This document shows, one piece after another, positions 1 through 9,243 of a stretch of DNA of 64,000 bases (positions are counted from its first letter, which is position 1; each line of letters starts with the position of its first letter). A program made the position numbers and the translations under genes. Source of the DNA: Microbacterium testaceum (GTDB lineage: Bacteria > Actinomycetota > Actinomycetes > Actinomycetales > Microbacteriaceae). The notes beneath the pieces are model-generated. The model made no database searches, was not told where the DNA came from, and saw only the letters and a list, made by a program, of their open reading frames with translations. The stretch covers positions 2,356,001 to 2,420,000 of the forward strand of contig NZ_CP121699.1 of NCBI RefSeq assembly GCF_029761935.1, given 5' to 3'.

Positions 1-294
1 CGGTCGGCTCCGCCACACCAGCCACGCCCACGGTCCGAGCCACACGGCCGCGCCGAGCGCCACGCTCCACGAGACGGAGGCGGCGTGGTGCACGAGGACG
101 GCTGCGGCGATCCCGCAGAAGAAGCCGACGGTGGGCCAGATGACGGCGGCGTTCCAGGCGAGCCGCTCCTCGGGGGTGCCGTTCGGGGGGAGCACCCGCA
201 GGTGCTCGACGACGAGCCCGTGTCCGCTCAGCCGTCGTTCGTACGAGCCCCAGGTGCCGCTGACGTGAGAGGGGGAGCCGGTGTTCGATCGCAC
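1..294 (-). CDS. Hypothetical two-helix membrane protein, C-terminus beyond window edge
   Basis: The first 98 codons of a minus-strand gene run off the left edge of the window. GTG at 294 is the first possible start, because an in-frame TGA lies six codons upstream (310-312). The product begins MRSNTGSPSHVSGTWGSYER. A soluble stretch containing Trp, Gly and a PPNGTPEERL segment follows, then two hydrophobic helices (about residues 50-68 and 74-92) joined by a short loop. It resembles small actinobacterial membrane proteins of unknown function. I can assign neither a family nor a function with confidence. The GC-rich third positions and uninterrupted reading to the edge support a real gene. 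Confidence 0.6.
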   Translation of the reverse strand, partial: MRSNTGSPSHVSGTWGSYERRLSGHGLVVEHLRVLPPNGTPEERLAWNAAVIWPTVGFFCGIAAAVLVHHAASVSWSVALGAAVWLGPWAWLVWRSRP

Positions 295-404
295 GTAACG
301 ATGGTGCGCTCACCCGATTCGCCCCGCGAGGATCCTCACGATACCCATGCGGCAGGCGCAACGCGTCCGAGTCGTGCACACCGGCGAACAGCCGTCTCCA
401 CAGC

Positions 405-556
405 TGTGGATAACTTTGTGGAAAGTGTGTGTGGAAACCGGCACCGCCTGTGCAAACAAGTGTGGATAAGCCCCGGATTCGTTAACGTGTTCGAAACTAC
501 ACGCGCGTAATTTCGCGGAGTGGCGGGCCGGCGTCGGCGCTTCGCCCTGTGGAGAA
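405..556. promoter_or_regulatory. Cluster of DnaA-box-like sequences
   Basis: Two perfect DnaA boxes (TGTGGATAA, the complement of TTATCCACA) lie at 405-413 and 461-469. Between them are relaxed versions at 417-425 (TGTGGAAAG), 430-438 (TGTGGAAAC) and 449-457. A one-mismatch copy (TGTGGAGAA) is at 548-556. All point the same way. The 295-585 interval holds no convincing gene and is AT-richer than its surroundings. No dnaA or dnaN is in view, so it is not shown to be the origin. It may be a DnaA titration or regulatory site. Confidence 0.55.
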
Positions 557-585
557 TCCCCGACCGGATGCCACCGCCTCGGGTC

Positions 586-996
586 TCAGCCCATCACGCT
601 GCCGAAGATCCTGGCGGCGCCCACAACGCACATCGCGACCCAGAACAGCGTCCACGCCAGCAACGTGTAGCCCCAGATCGCCTCACCCACGCTCATCCGA
701 CCGCGGCGGAAGCGAACACCGAGTGCCGCTCCGATGATGAGCACGATCGCGACCACGGCCGCGACGACGGGCTGCTGCCACACGACCAGCAGAGGAAGGG
801 CGAAGATGATCGCCAGCGCCGCAGCGGTGTAGTTCACACCGGTGGACTGCGCCTGCACGACCTGCAGAGCGATGAAGGCCACCACGATGAGCGCGATCGC
901 GACGACCTGCAGCCACCCGAGCGCCTTCACCCAGAACGGCAGACCCGGCCTCTCGATCCCCGCGGCATCCGTTCGATCTTCCGAGATCTCCGTCAT
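586..996 (-). CDS. Small polytopic membrane protein, unknown function
   Basis: This gene encodes 136 residues starting MTEISEDRTDAAG. A short charged N-terminus is followed by four hydrophobic helices: about 24-46, 54-70 and 74-94, then after an RFRRGRMSVGE loop a final helix near 110-130. The positive loop and short tail suggest an inner-membrane protein with both ends cytoplasmic. No enzymatic motif is visible. It lies 110 bp downstream of a hairpin terminator (1106-1146) that ends the tRNA/remnant region, so it probably has its own promoter near 1000-1100. I do not recognise the family. Confidence 0.7.
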   Translation of the reverse strand: MTEISEDRTDAAGIERPGLPFWVKALGWLQVVAIALIVVAFIALQVVQAQSTGVNYTAAALAIIFALPLLVVWQQPVVAAVVAIVLIIGAALGVRFRRGRMSVGEAIWGYTLLAWTLFWVAMCVVGAARIFGSVMG

Positions 997-1105
997 GACG
1001 TCCCCCTTCGTCGGTCCCCACCCTGGCGGGTCGCGGCGACGGGGCGGGGAGGGGTTGACGTGCGGCGGCGCCGGACTACCCGAGGGTTCGCTTCACGGCA
1101 ACACG

Positions 1106-1146
1106 AAAGCCCTCCCGGGCGGCCGATGGCCACCCGTGAGGGCTTT
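1106..1146 (-). terminator. Hairpin after the tRNA-Gly 3'-end remnant
   Basis: Arms AAAGCCCTC and GAGGGCTTT pair at the base, and inner CGGG/CCCG and GGCC/GGCC segments extend the stem. It directly abuts the duplicated tRNA-Gly 3' end at 1143-1165. The arrangement mirrors that of the intact tRNA and its own terminator at 1262-1301. Confidence 0.7.
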
Positions 1147-1165
1147 GAGGGGCTGACGGGAATCG
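1143..1165 (-). pseudogene. Duplicated 3' end of tRNA-Gly (tRNA remnant or att-like scar)
   Basis: These 23 bp are identical to 1298-1320, the 3' T-arm and acceptor strand of the intact tRNA-Gly(CCC) plus the first bases past it. The rest of the tRNA is not recognisable upstream (1166-1260): there is no matching 5' acceptor strand and no anticodon arm. The copy is followed by its own hairpin terminator. It may be the scar of an element that integrated into the tRNA 3' end, or a decayed tandem tRNA copy. Confidence 0.6.
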
Positions 1166-1261
1166 TCCCCACCGCCTCTCCACGCGCCGCTGCGCAGCGC
1201 GCGGAGCCTCTGGCGGCGTGGGCCCACCCGCTGCGGGTTCGGTTCCTACGGCACCCACACA

Positions 1262-1301
1262 AAAGGTCCGTTCCATCGCCAAGGCGATGAACCGGACCTT
1301 T
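1262..1301 (-). terminator. Intrinsic terminator of tRNA-Gly
   Basis: Read on the minus strand, a near-perfect hairpin with arms AAAGGTCCGGTTCATCGCC and GGCGATGGAACGGACCTTT closes on a two-base loop. It is followed by a T-rich tail and starts immediately after the tRNA 3' end. Confidence 0.8.
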
Positions 1302-1302
1302 G

Positions 1303-1373
1303 AGGGGCTGACGGGAATCGAACCCGCGCTATCTGCTTGGGAAGCAGAAGTTCTGCCATTGAACTACAGCCCC
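1303..1373 (-). tRNA. tRNA-Gly, anticodon CCC
   Basis: Read on the minus strand, the acceptor stem GGGGCTG (1373-1367) pairs with CAGCCCC (1310-1304), with discriminator T at 1303. The anticodon stem TCTGC/GCAGA encloses the loop TTCCCAA, giving anticodon CCC, which decodes GGG glycine codons. The T arm carries the usual GGTTCGATTCC core. The length is 71 nt without CCA, so the CCA tail is not encoded. The D arm (TAGTTCAATGGCAGAA) is the typical bacterial tRNA-Gly form. Its 3' end is duplicated about 155 bp downstream. Confidence 0.95.
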
Positions 1374-1635
1374 GTGCGCCTTGCGGCGACCCGGCCAGCA
1401 TAACAGCGTCCGCGCGGCATCCCTCGGCATCCGCCCCGAGATCGCATCCGCCGGCGAAACCGCATCCGTTCGTCGAGTGCGCGTTCCTGTGCGTGCGACA
1501 GCGTGCGTTCTCGGCGAACGGATACGTCCTCGCGCACCATGCGCGCGGCGAACCCGGTCACCTCGACGCGGCCCACCCGGGCAAACAGGGTGACACAGGC
1601 AGCACGGGCGCGGGCCCCGCCTCTAGGCTGGGGCC

Positions 1636-2241
1636 GTGCTGCTCTCCGATCGCGACATCCGGGCCGAACTCGACGCGAAGCGCCTCGGCCTCGAGCCCTT
1701 CGACCCGGCCATGATCCAGCCCTCGAGCGTCGACGTGCGTCTGGACCGGTACTTCCGGTTGTTCGACAACCACAAGTACCCCTTCATCGACCCGGCCGAG
1801 GATCAGCCCGAGCTCACCCGCCTCATCGAAGTGGAGCCCGACGAGCCGTTCATCCTTCACCCGGGGGAGTTCGCGCTCGGATCGACGTTCGAGCGCGTGA
1901 GCCTGCCCGACGACGTCGCCGCACGGCTCGAGGGCAAGTCGTCGCTCGGGCGCCTGGGGCTGCTCACGCACTCCACCGCGGGCTTCATCGACCCGGGCTT
2001 CTCGGGCCACGTCACCCTGGAGCTGTCGAACGTCGCGACGCTGCCGATCAAGCTGTGGCCCGGCATGAAGATCGGGCAGGTCTGCTACTTCCGGCTCACC
2101 TCGCCGGCCGAGAACCCCTACGGCTCCGGCCCCTACGGCAACCGCTACCAGGGGCAGCGCGGACCGACGGCCTCGCGGTCGGCGCTGAACTTCCACCGCA
2201 CCGACGTCGGTTCGACCGACGCGGGGTCCGCGGGACGCTGA
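1636..2241 (+). CDS. dcd: dCTP deaminase
   Basis: The enzyme deaminates dCTP in the cytosol, feeding dUTP/dUMP into thymidylate synthesis. The 201-residue length fits the family. Residues about 100-109 carry the diagnostic [10 protein letters not shown] motif, followed by [14 protein letters not shown] (111-124) and the catalytic Glu in VTLELSN (about 129). The C-terminal [10 protein letters not shown] segment is the nucleotide-closing tail. Mycobacterial homologues also hydrolyse dUTP, and a bifunctional deaminase/dUTPase is possible here but not shown. The GTG start lies six bases after a TAGGCT -10 box, suggesting a leaderless mRNA. It is convergent with the next gene across a strong terminator. 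Confidence 0.95.
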   Translation: MLLSDRDIRAELDAKRLGLEPFDPAMIQPSSVDVRLDRYFRLFDNHKYPFIDPAEDQPELTRLIEVEPDEPFILHPGEFALGSTFERVSLPDDVAARLEGKSSLGRLGLLTHSTAGFIDPGFSGHVTLELSNVATLPIKLWPGMKIGQVCYFRLTSPAENPYGSGPYGNRYQGQRGPTASRSALNFHRTDVGSTDAGSAGR

Positions 2242-2248
2242 CGAAACG

Positions 2249-2288
2249 ACGACGCGGCGGGCTCCCGAGGGAGGTCCCGCCGCGTCGT
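2249..2288. terminator. Bidirectional terminator between dcd and the MarR-type gene
   Basis: A 13-bp perfect stem, ACGACGCGGCGGG / CCCGCCGCGTCGT, closes a 14-nt loop between two convergent genes. Confidence 0.85.
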
Positions 2289-2299
2289 GTTCTCGATGA

Positions 2300-3064
2300 T
2301 CACTCGGATGCCGCGGACTCGCGCCCACGGATGAATCCGGCGTCGAAACCGCGCTCGTAGGCGCGCTCCGCTGCGCGGTGTCCGCGCTCGTGCCGGTGGC
2401 CGGGGTTGCCGTGGCGGTGCTCGCCGTGCGCGCCGGAGCCGTCCGCGGCTGCGTGGTCGCCGTCGGGTCGGTGCCCGTCGGTGTGTCCGCCGTGCCGGGG
2501 TCCGAAGCCGTGGTGGGCGTTGCCGCCGTCACCGCGTCGGTGATCGCGCTCGCCGCCGCCGAAGCGGGGGCCGCCGCGCATGCCGGGGCCGAATCCGCGG
2601 CCCGAGCCGGGGCCGAACGGGCCGTGACCGAAGCCGAATCCGCGGGGTCCCCGCGGGCCTGCCGTCTCGGCGTCCTCGTCGAGCCCGAGGGTGGCGGAGA
2701 TCGCGTCGAGAGCGGCGTTGAGGCGCTCGATCTCGTCGGCCGGGACCTGGGAGAGAAGCGCCTGGCGATCGGCATCCACTCGATCGAGGATCTGACGACC
2801 CTCGTCGGTGAGCGTCCAGCCGTCGCCGGCGGGGGCGATCCATCCCCGGTCGGCGAGGGCGCTGATGCGCTTTCCGCCGCGGGCGATGCGGTCGCTGATC
2901 CACGGGGCGTCGAGGCGCCCGTCGATCACGGAGAGGACCATCACGGTCTTCGGGTGCAGGTCGCTGTCGCGTAGCTGCGCGAACAGGCGGTGGTGCAGCG
3001 CGTGGCCGACCGTCGTGAGGCGGTGGGCGAGGCTGCGGGAATCTGAGGGTGTGGGGGTGTTCAT
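2300..3064 (-). CDS. MarR/PadR-like winged-helix regulator with Gly/His-rich C-terminus
   Basis: This is a predicted cytosolic transcription factor of 254 residues. ATG at 3064 was chosen because AAAGGACC precedes it at good spacing; upstream codons would place the start inside the operator. Residues about 10-110 form a winged-helix fold: LHPKTVMVLSVI, then a recognition-helix region ISDRIARGGKRISALADRGWI and a wing with WTLTDEGRQIL. From about 135 the protein becomes low-complexity, rich in Gly, Phe, His and Asp, ending in a charged tail (AERAYERGFDAGFIRGRE). The His-rich tail could bind metal; that is inference. It is divergent from a second regulator with a similar Gly/His segment, sharing a 110-bp intergenic region with TGTCA/TGACA repeats. 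Confidence 0.75.
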   Translation of the reverse strand: MNTPTPSDSRSLAHRLTTVGHALHHRLFAQLRDSDLHPKTVMVLSVIDGRLDAPWISDRIARGGKRISALADRGWIAPAGDGWTLTDEGRQILDRVDADRQALLSQVPADEIERLNAALDAISATLGLDEDAETAGPRGPRGFGFGHGPFGPGSGRGFGPGMRGGPRFGGGERDHRRGDGGNAHHGFGPRHGGHTDGHRPDGDHAAADGSGAHGEHRHGNPGHRHERGHRAAERAYERGFDAGFIRGRESAASE

Positions 3065-3097
3065 GGAGGGGTCCTTTCGTCGGCGGTCGATCCGCCA

Positions 3098-3163
3098 TTG
3101 CATGTCATGTGACAACGAATGTACTGTGACATGCATTCCTGATGCTTGTCAAGCGACATGTAA
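3098..3163. promoter_or_regulatory. Shared operator between divergent MarR-type regulators
   Basis: Repeated TGTCA/TGACA half-sites fill this interval: TGTCATGTGACA (3103-3114), TGACA (3127-3131), and TGTC-AAGC-GACA (3147-3158). A wider inverted repeat pairs TTGCATGTCA (3098-3107) with TGACATGCAT (3127-3136). A TAAAAT -10 box at 3161-3166 lies six bases before the plus-strand ATG. The density of half-sites suggests binding by one or both flanking regulators. Confidence 0.65.
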
Positions 3164-3172
3164 AATCTCCCC

Positions 3173-3694
3173 ATGTCCACCGACCCCGCCGACGAGATCG
3201 CCGCCGCCCTCGGGCGCCTGCGTGGACGACGACCGCGGCCGCCCTTCGCGGGTGACGGCCACCGCCACCCGCACGGTGAACACGGCGGCGGGCACGGGGG
3301 GCCGTGGGGGCGGGGCGCTCCGCCCTGGGTCGCCGATCCCGCGCACGGGCGCTTCGGCGGCCCCGCGCGGCTGCGCATGCTCGACGCGTTGATCGCGGCA
3401 TCCGGGTCGCTGTCCGTCAGCGAGATCGGCGAAGCCGTGGGCGTCGATCAACCCCGCGCATCGCGACTCGTGCAGCAGGCGGCGCAGATGGGACTGGTCG
3501 TGCGCGAGCCCGACCCCGACGACGCCCGCCGCACGCGTGTGCGGCTCACGCCCGAGGGCGAGGGGCTCGTATCGGGATTCCGCGGACGTCGAAGGGATGC
3601 CGTGCGCTCCGCGCTCGAGTCCTTCACCGACGCCGAGCGGGTGGAGTTCGCGCGTCTGCTGGCGAAATTCGCCGACTCCTGGCCGCGCGACTGA
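3173..3694 (+). CDS. MarR-family transcriptional regulator with His/Gly-rich N-terminus
   Basis: This is a 173-residue predicted DNA-binding regulator. Residues about 25-60 are His/Gly/Pro-rich (DGHRHPHGEHGGGHGGPWG), a possible metal-sensing or disordered segment. A canonical MarR winged helix then spans about 65-150: a MLDALIAASGSLSVSEIG helix, recognition helix VGVDQPRASRLVQQAAQMG, wing VREPDPDDARRTRVRLTPEG, and a C-terminal dimerisation helix. The ATG follows TAAAAT by six bases with no Shine-Dalgarno, fitting leaderless transcription. It is divergent from another MarR-type gene and probably autoregulated through the shared TGTCA-rich operator. Confidence 0.85.
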   Translation: MSTDPADEIAAALGRLRGRRPRPPFAGDGHRHPHGEHGGGHGGPWGRGAPPWVADPAHGRFGGPARLRMLDALIAASGSLSVSEIGEAVGVDQPRASRLVQQAAQMGLVVREPDPDDARRTRVRLTPEGEGLVSGFRGRRRDAVRSALESFTDAERVEFARLLAKFADSWPRD

Positions 3695-3712
3695 CGTCCC
3701 TCTCCCGGCGGA

Positions 3713-5092
3713 TCAGACGATGACGGCCGGCTTCGCCTTCACCGGGATGAGCAGCAGCAGCCCCGCGCCGAGGATCAGCACGATGCCCAGGATGCCGAGA
3801 CGCGTGTCGCCCGTGATGCCCACGAACAGGGCGAACAGCCCGGGAGCGAGGAACGACACGGCGCGACCCGTCGTGGCGTAGAGACCGAAGATCTCACCCT
3901 CGCGCCCCTCAGGAGCGACGCGGGCGAGGAAGGACCGGCTCGCCGACTGGACAGGGCCGACGAAGGCGCACAGGCCGAGGCCGGTGATCCAGAAGGCGGC
4001 CTGCGACGTCCCGATGAAGAGGACGGCCCCGCCGAGCACGATGAGTCCGATCAGTGAGATGACGATGACGCGCTTCGGGCCGAACCGATCGTCGAAGCGG
4101 CCCGCGACGAACGTGCTCACCCCCGCCACCACGTTCGCCGCCACCGCGAAGTACAGGACCTGCGTCGAGCTGAAGCCGAACACCTGTGCGGCGATGATCG
4201 CGCCGAAGGTGAAGACGCCGGCGAGCCCGTCGCGGAAGACGGCGCTGGCCACGAGGAAGAGCAGTACCTCCCGGCTGTCGCGCCAGAGCGAACGCAGCGT
4301 GCCCCACAACACCACGTAGGAGCGGAAGAAACCGACCCGCACCTGGCGGCTGCGGGCGGGGATCTCCGGAACGCGCAGCAGCACCGGGATCGCGAACGCA
4401 CCGAACCAGAGGGCGGATGCCAAGACGGCGAGGCGGATGTTCCATCCACCCTCCTTGGTCACGGCGAGGAGCCCACCGGCATCCGGATCTCCGAAGCTCT
4501 GGATGAAGAGCACCAGCAGCAGAAGAAGCAGCACGATGCCGCCGACGTAGCCCATTCCCCAGCCGAAGCCCGAGACGCGGCCGATGTTCTCGCGGGTGGA
4601 GACCTGCGTCAGCATCGCGTAGTAGTTGACGCTCGCGAACTCGAAGAAGACGTTTCCGACCGCGATCAGGGTCGCGCCCAGCACGAGGAACCCGGGGGTG
4701 CCCTCGACGAACACCATCGCCGCCATGGCCAGCACGACGAGACCGGTGTTGATGCCGAGCCAGAGCTTGCGGCGGCCGGTTCCATCGGAGCGCTGGCCGA
4801 GCACCGGGGCGACCAGGGCCACCACGATCCCCGCGATCATCAGCGCGACACCCACCAGGCTCGCGTTGTCGGCGAGGGCGCGCACGAGGGCCGGGTCCTT
4901 GTCGTTCCCGTTCGCGGCGGCCACGATCGTCGGGTCGACGAAGAGTTGGCTGGCCAGGTAAGTGCTGAAGACGAAGGTCGTCACGACCGCGTTGAACGCC
5001 GCCGACCCCCAGTCCCAGAGGGCCCAGGCGATCACCGGTCGGCGGTCGGTGGCGGGGGCTGCGGTGGTGCCGGGGGAGGACATGTCGGTCAC
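3713..5092 (-). CDS. MFS transporter, UMF1/Atg22 family
   Basis: A 459-residue integral membrane transporter with about twelve hydrophobic helices. The N-terminal signature PVIAWALWDWGSAAFNAVV is typical of the Atg22/UMF1 branch of the major facilitator superfamily. A loop with GQRSDGTGRRKLWLGI is the conserved cytoplasmic loop 2-3, and FDDRFGPKRVIVIS is its counterpart in the second half. In fungi the family exports amino acids from the vacuole; bacterial substrates are unknown. TAGCGT lies seven bases before the ATG. A second ATG at codon 4 is an alternative start. It is divergent from the DEAD-box helicase gene. Confidence 0.85.
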   Translation of the reverse strand: MTDMSSPGTTAAPATDRRPVIAWALWDWGSAAFNAVVTTFVFSTYLASQLFVDPTIVAAANGNDKDPALVRALADNASLVGVALMIAGIVVALVAPVLGQRSDGTGRRKLWLGINTGLVVLAMAAMVFVEGTPGFLVLGATLIAVGNVFFEFASVNYYAMLTQVSTRENIGRVSGFGWGMGYVGGIVLLLLLLVLFIQSFGDPDAGGLLAVTKEGGWNIRLAVLASALWFGAFAIPVLLRVPEIPARSRQVRVGFFRSYVVLWGTLRSLWRDSREVLLFLVASAVFRDGLAGVFTFGAIIAAQVFGFSSTQVLYFAVAANVVAGVSTFVAGRFDDRFGPKRVIVISLIGLIVLGGAVLFIGTSQAAFWITGLGLCAFVGPVQSASRSFLARVAPEGREGEIFGLYATTGRAVSFLAPGLFALFVGITGDTRLGILGIVLILGAGLLLLIPVKAKPAVIV

Positions 5093-5211
5093 GCTAGGGT
5101 CCTTCGGTGAACGCCCGGTACGGCCGGGGAGGCAGCCGCGCCGTCGTCGGCGCGCGGGTTCAGGTTAGACCCCGGCCCGCGCGAGAGCGCGGAGGAGACT
5201 ACCGTGGAGTC

Positions 5212-6966
5212 ATGGCATCCGAAACCCCCGTCGACTCCGCTGAAGCCGAGACCACTCCCGAGAAGCTCACCTTCGCCGATCTGGGACTGGATGCCGCTGT
5301 GCTCAAGGCCCTGAAAGACGTGGGCTACGAGACCCCGTCCGCGATCCAGGCGGCCACGATTCCCGTGCTGCTGCAGGGCCGCGACGTCGTCGGCCTCGCC
5401 CAGACCGGAACCGGCAAGACCGCCGCCTTCGCGCTGCCGGTGCTGTCGCAGATGGAGACCGGCCACAAGAACCCGCAGGCCCTCGTGCTCGCGCCCACCC
5501 GCGAGCTCGCGCTGCAGGTGTGCGAGGCGTTCGAGAAGTACGCCGCGCACATCAAGGGCGTCTCGGTGCTCCCCGTCTACGGCGGCCAGGGCTACGGCCA
5601 GCAGCTGTCGGCCCTGCGCCGCGGCGTCGACATCGTCGTGGGCACCCCCGGCCGCATCATGGACCACCTCGACAAGGGCACCCTCGACCTGAGCGAGCTG
5701 AAGTACCTCGTGCTCGACGAGGCCGACGAGATGCTCAAGATGGGCTTCGCCGAAGACGTCGAGACGATCCTCGCCGACACCCCCTCGACCAAGCAGGTCG
5801 CGCTGTTCTCGGCGACCATGCCCGCGCAGATCCGTCGCATCTCGGCGCAGTACCTCAACGATCCCGAAGAGATCACGGTCAAGACCAAGACCGCGACCTC
5901 GACGAACATCACCCAGCGCTACCTGATCGTGTCGTACCAGCAGAAGATCGACGCCCTCACGCGCATCCTCGAGGTCGAGAACTTCGAGGGCATGATCGTC
6001 TTCACCCGCACCAAGAACGAGACCGAGACGGTCGCCGAGAAGCTGCGCGCCCGCGGTTACACGGCCGCCGCGATCAACGGCGACGTGGCTCAGGTGCAGC
6101 GCGAGCGCACGGTCAACCAGCTCAAGAGCGGCAAGCTCGACATCCTCGTCGCCACCGACGTGGCAGCGCGCGGTCTCGACGTCGACCGCATCAGCCACGT
6201 GGTCAACTACGACCTGCCCATCGACACCGAGTCGTACGTGCACCGCATCGGCCGCACGGGCCGCGCCGGGCGCACGGGAGATGCGATCAGCTTCGTCACC
6301 CCGCGCGAGCGTCGCATGCTCACCGCGATCGAGAAGGCCACGCGCCAGCCGCTGACCGAGATGTCGCTGCCGAGCGTCGACGACGTCAACGCCACGCGCC
6401 TCACCCGCTTCGACGACGCCATCACCACGGCCCTCGAGGACACCGCCGCGATCGCGACGTTCCGCGACGTGGTCGCTCACTACGTGGCGCACCACGACGT
6501 GCCCGAGGCTGACGTAGCCGCGGCCCTCGCCGTGGTCGCCCAGGGCGACACCCCGCTGCTGCTCGAGGCCGAGGCCTTCCGCCAGCAGCGGTTCGACAAC
6601 GACCGCCCCGCGCGCGACTCCGGTTCTCGCGAGGGAGGATCCCGCGACGGCGGTCCGCGTCGCGACTCCTCGGGTCGCTTCGCGACGTACCGCATCGCGG
6701 TGGGTCGTCGTCAGCGCGTCGAGCCTCGTCAGATCGTCGGCGCCCTCGCGAACGAGGGTGGTCTGCGCCGCAACGACTTCGGTGCGATCCAGATCCGTCA
6801 GGACTTCTCCCTCGTCGAGCTGCCCGTCGACCTGTCGAACGACACGATCGACCGCCTCGCCGACACCCGCATCTCGGGCCAGCTGATCGACCTGCGCCTC
6901 GACCAGGGCGGCCGTTCGGCCAAGCGCAGCGACCGGCCGCAGCGCCGCGATCGCGACCGCGACTGA
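5212..6966 (+). CDS. deaD: DEAD-box ATP-dependent RNA helicase (DeaD/CsdA type)
   Basis: A 584-residue cytosolic RNA helicase that remodels RNA and ribosome assembly intermediates. It carries the full motif set: Q motif GYETPSAIQ, Walker A AQTGTGKT, PTRELA, TPGR, Walker B DEAD in LVLDEADEML, SAT, the helicase C-domain ARGLD, and HRIGRTGRAGR. The C-terminal part (about 475-560, RFATYRIAVGRRQRVEPRQI onward) matches the DbpA-type RNA-binding RRM fold, preceded and followed by basic Arg/Asp-rich linkers. ATG at 5212 is preferred over upstream in-frame codons because it follows TACCGT by six bases and the conserved family begins just after it. A strong terminator follows. Confidence 0.95.
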   Translation: MASETPVDSAEAETTPEKLTFADLGLDAAVLKALKDVGYETPSAIQAATIPVLLQGRDVVGLAQTGTGKTAAFALPVLSQMETGHKNPQALVLAPTRELALQVCEAFEKYAAHIKGVSVLPVYGGQGYGQQLSALRRGVDIVVGTPGRIMDHLDKGTLDLSELKYLVLDEADEMLKMGFAEDVETILADTPSTKQVALFSATMPAQIRRISAQYLNDPEEITVKTKTATSTNITQRYLIVSYQQKIDALTRILEVENFEGMIVFTRTKNETETVAEKLRARGYTAAAINGDVAQVQRERTVNQLKSGKLDILVATDVAARGLDVDRISHVVNYDLPIDTESYVHRIGRTGRAGRTGDAISFVTPRERRMLTAIEKATRQPLTEMSLPSVDDVNATRLTRFDDAITTALEDTAAIATFRDVVAHYVAHHDVPEADVAAALAVVAQGDTPLLLEAEAFRQQRFDNDRPARDSGSREGGSRDGGPRRDSSGRFATYRIAVGRRQRVEPRQIVGALANEGGLRRNDFGAIQIRQDFSLVELPVDLSNDTIDRLADTRISGQLIDLRLDQGGRSAKRSDRPQRRDRDRD

Positions 6967-6985
6967 GTCCACGGCATCCGTTCGG

Positions 6986-7017
6986 CGCCCCCGTACCCCG
7001 TTGAGGGTGCGGGGGCG
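6986..7017 (+). terminator. Intrinsic terminator after deaD
   Basis: CGCCCCCGTACCC pairs with GGGTGCGGGGGCG (one G-U pair) about 20 bp after the deaD stop codon. Confidence 0.75.
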
Positions 7018-7046
7018 TCGTGCGTCGTGGGAGCGCAATCGCGCGC

Positions 7047-7105
7047 ACCATGTCCCACTTTTGGTTGCCTGGGGTGCGTTCAGGCAGCCCTTTTTGGGAC
7101 ATGGT
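7047..7105. other. Long two-step inverted repeat in the deaD-dnaK gap
   Basis: ACCATGTCCCA (7047-7057) and TGGGACATGGT (7095-7105) form a perfect 11-bp outer stem. Inside, GGTTGCCTG (7063-7071) pairs with CAGGCAGCC (7081-7089), separated from the outer stem by an internal T-rich loop (CTTTT on both sides). The apical loop is 9 nt. A further GGGGACATGGG sits just downstream. The rest of the 393-bp gap holds the deaD terminator and the dnaK control region; no gene is seen. Confidence 0.6.
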
Positions 7106-7218
7106 CTGCGCAGATGGGGACATGGGTGGAGGGATGCCGTGACACCGCGCTGCGCAGAAGAGCCCGGGGCCGCGCGGGGGTGGGCGCTCGGGGCGACCGA
7201 GTTAGGTGGCGTCCGGAA

Positions 7219-9234
<2,016 letters not shown>

Positions 9235-9243
9235 GCAGAGAAC

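Noticed and set aside
85..510. Plus-strand open frame of 141 codons across the left edge and the DnaA-box region
   Set aside because: Its composition is non-protein-like, and it lies antisense to the left membrane gene and through the box cluster.
405..556. The DnaA-box cluster as the chromosomal origin oriC
   Set aside because: dnaA, dnaN, rpmH and gyrase genes are absent, so the usual origin context is missing. It is kept only as a DnaA-site candidate.
520..1290. Plus-strand open frame of 256 codons
   Set aside because: It is Arg/His/Asp-rich, opposite a clear membrane protein gene and across two terminator hairpins.
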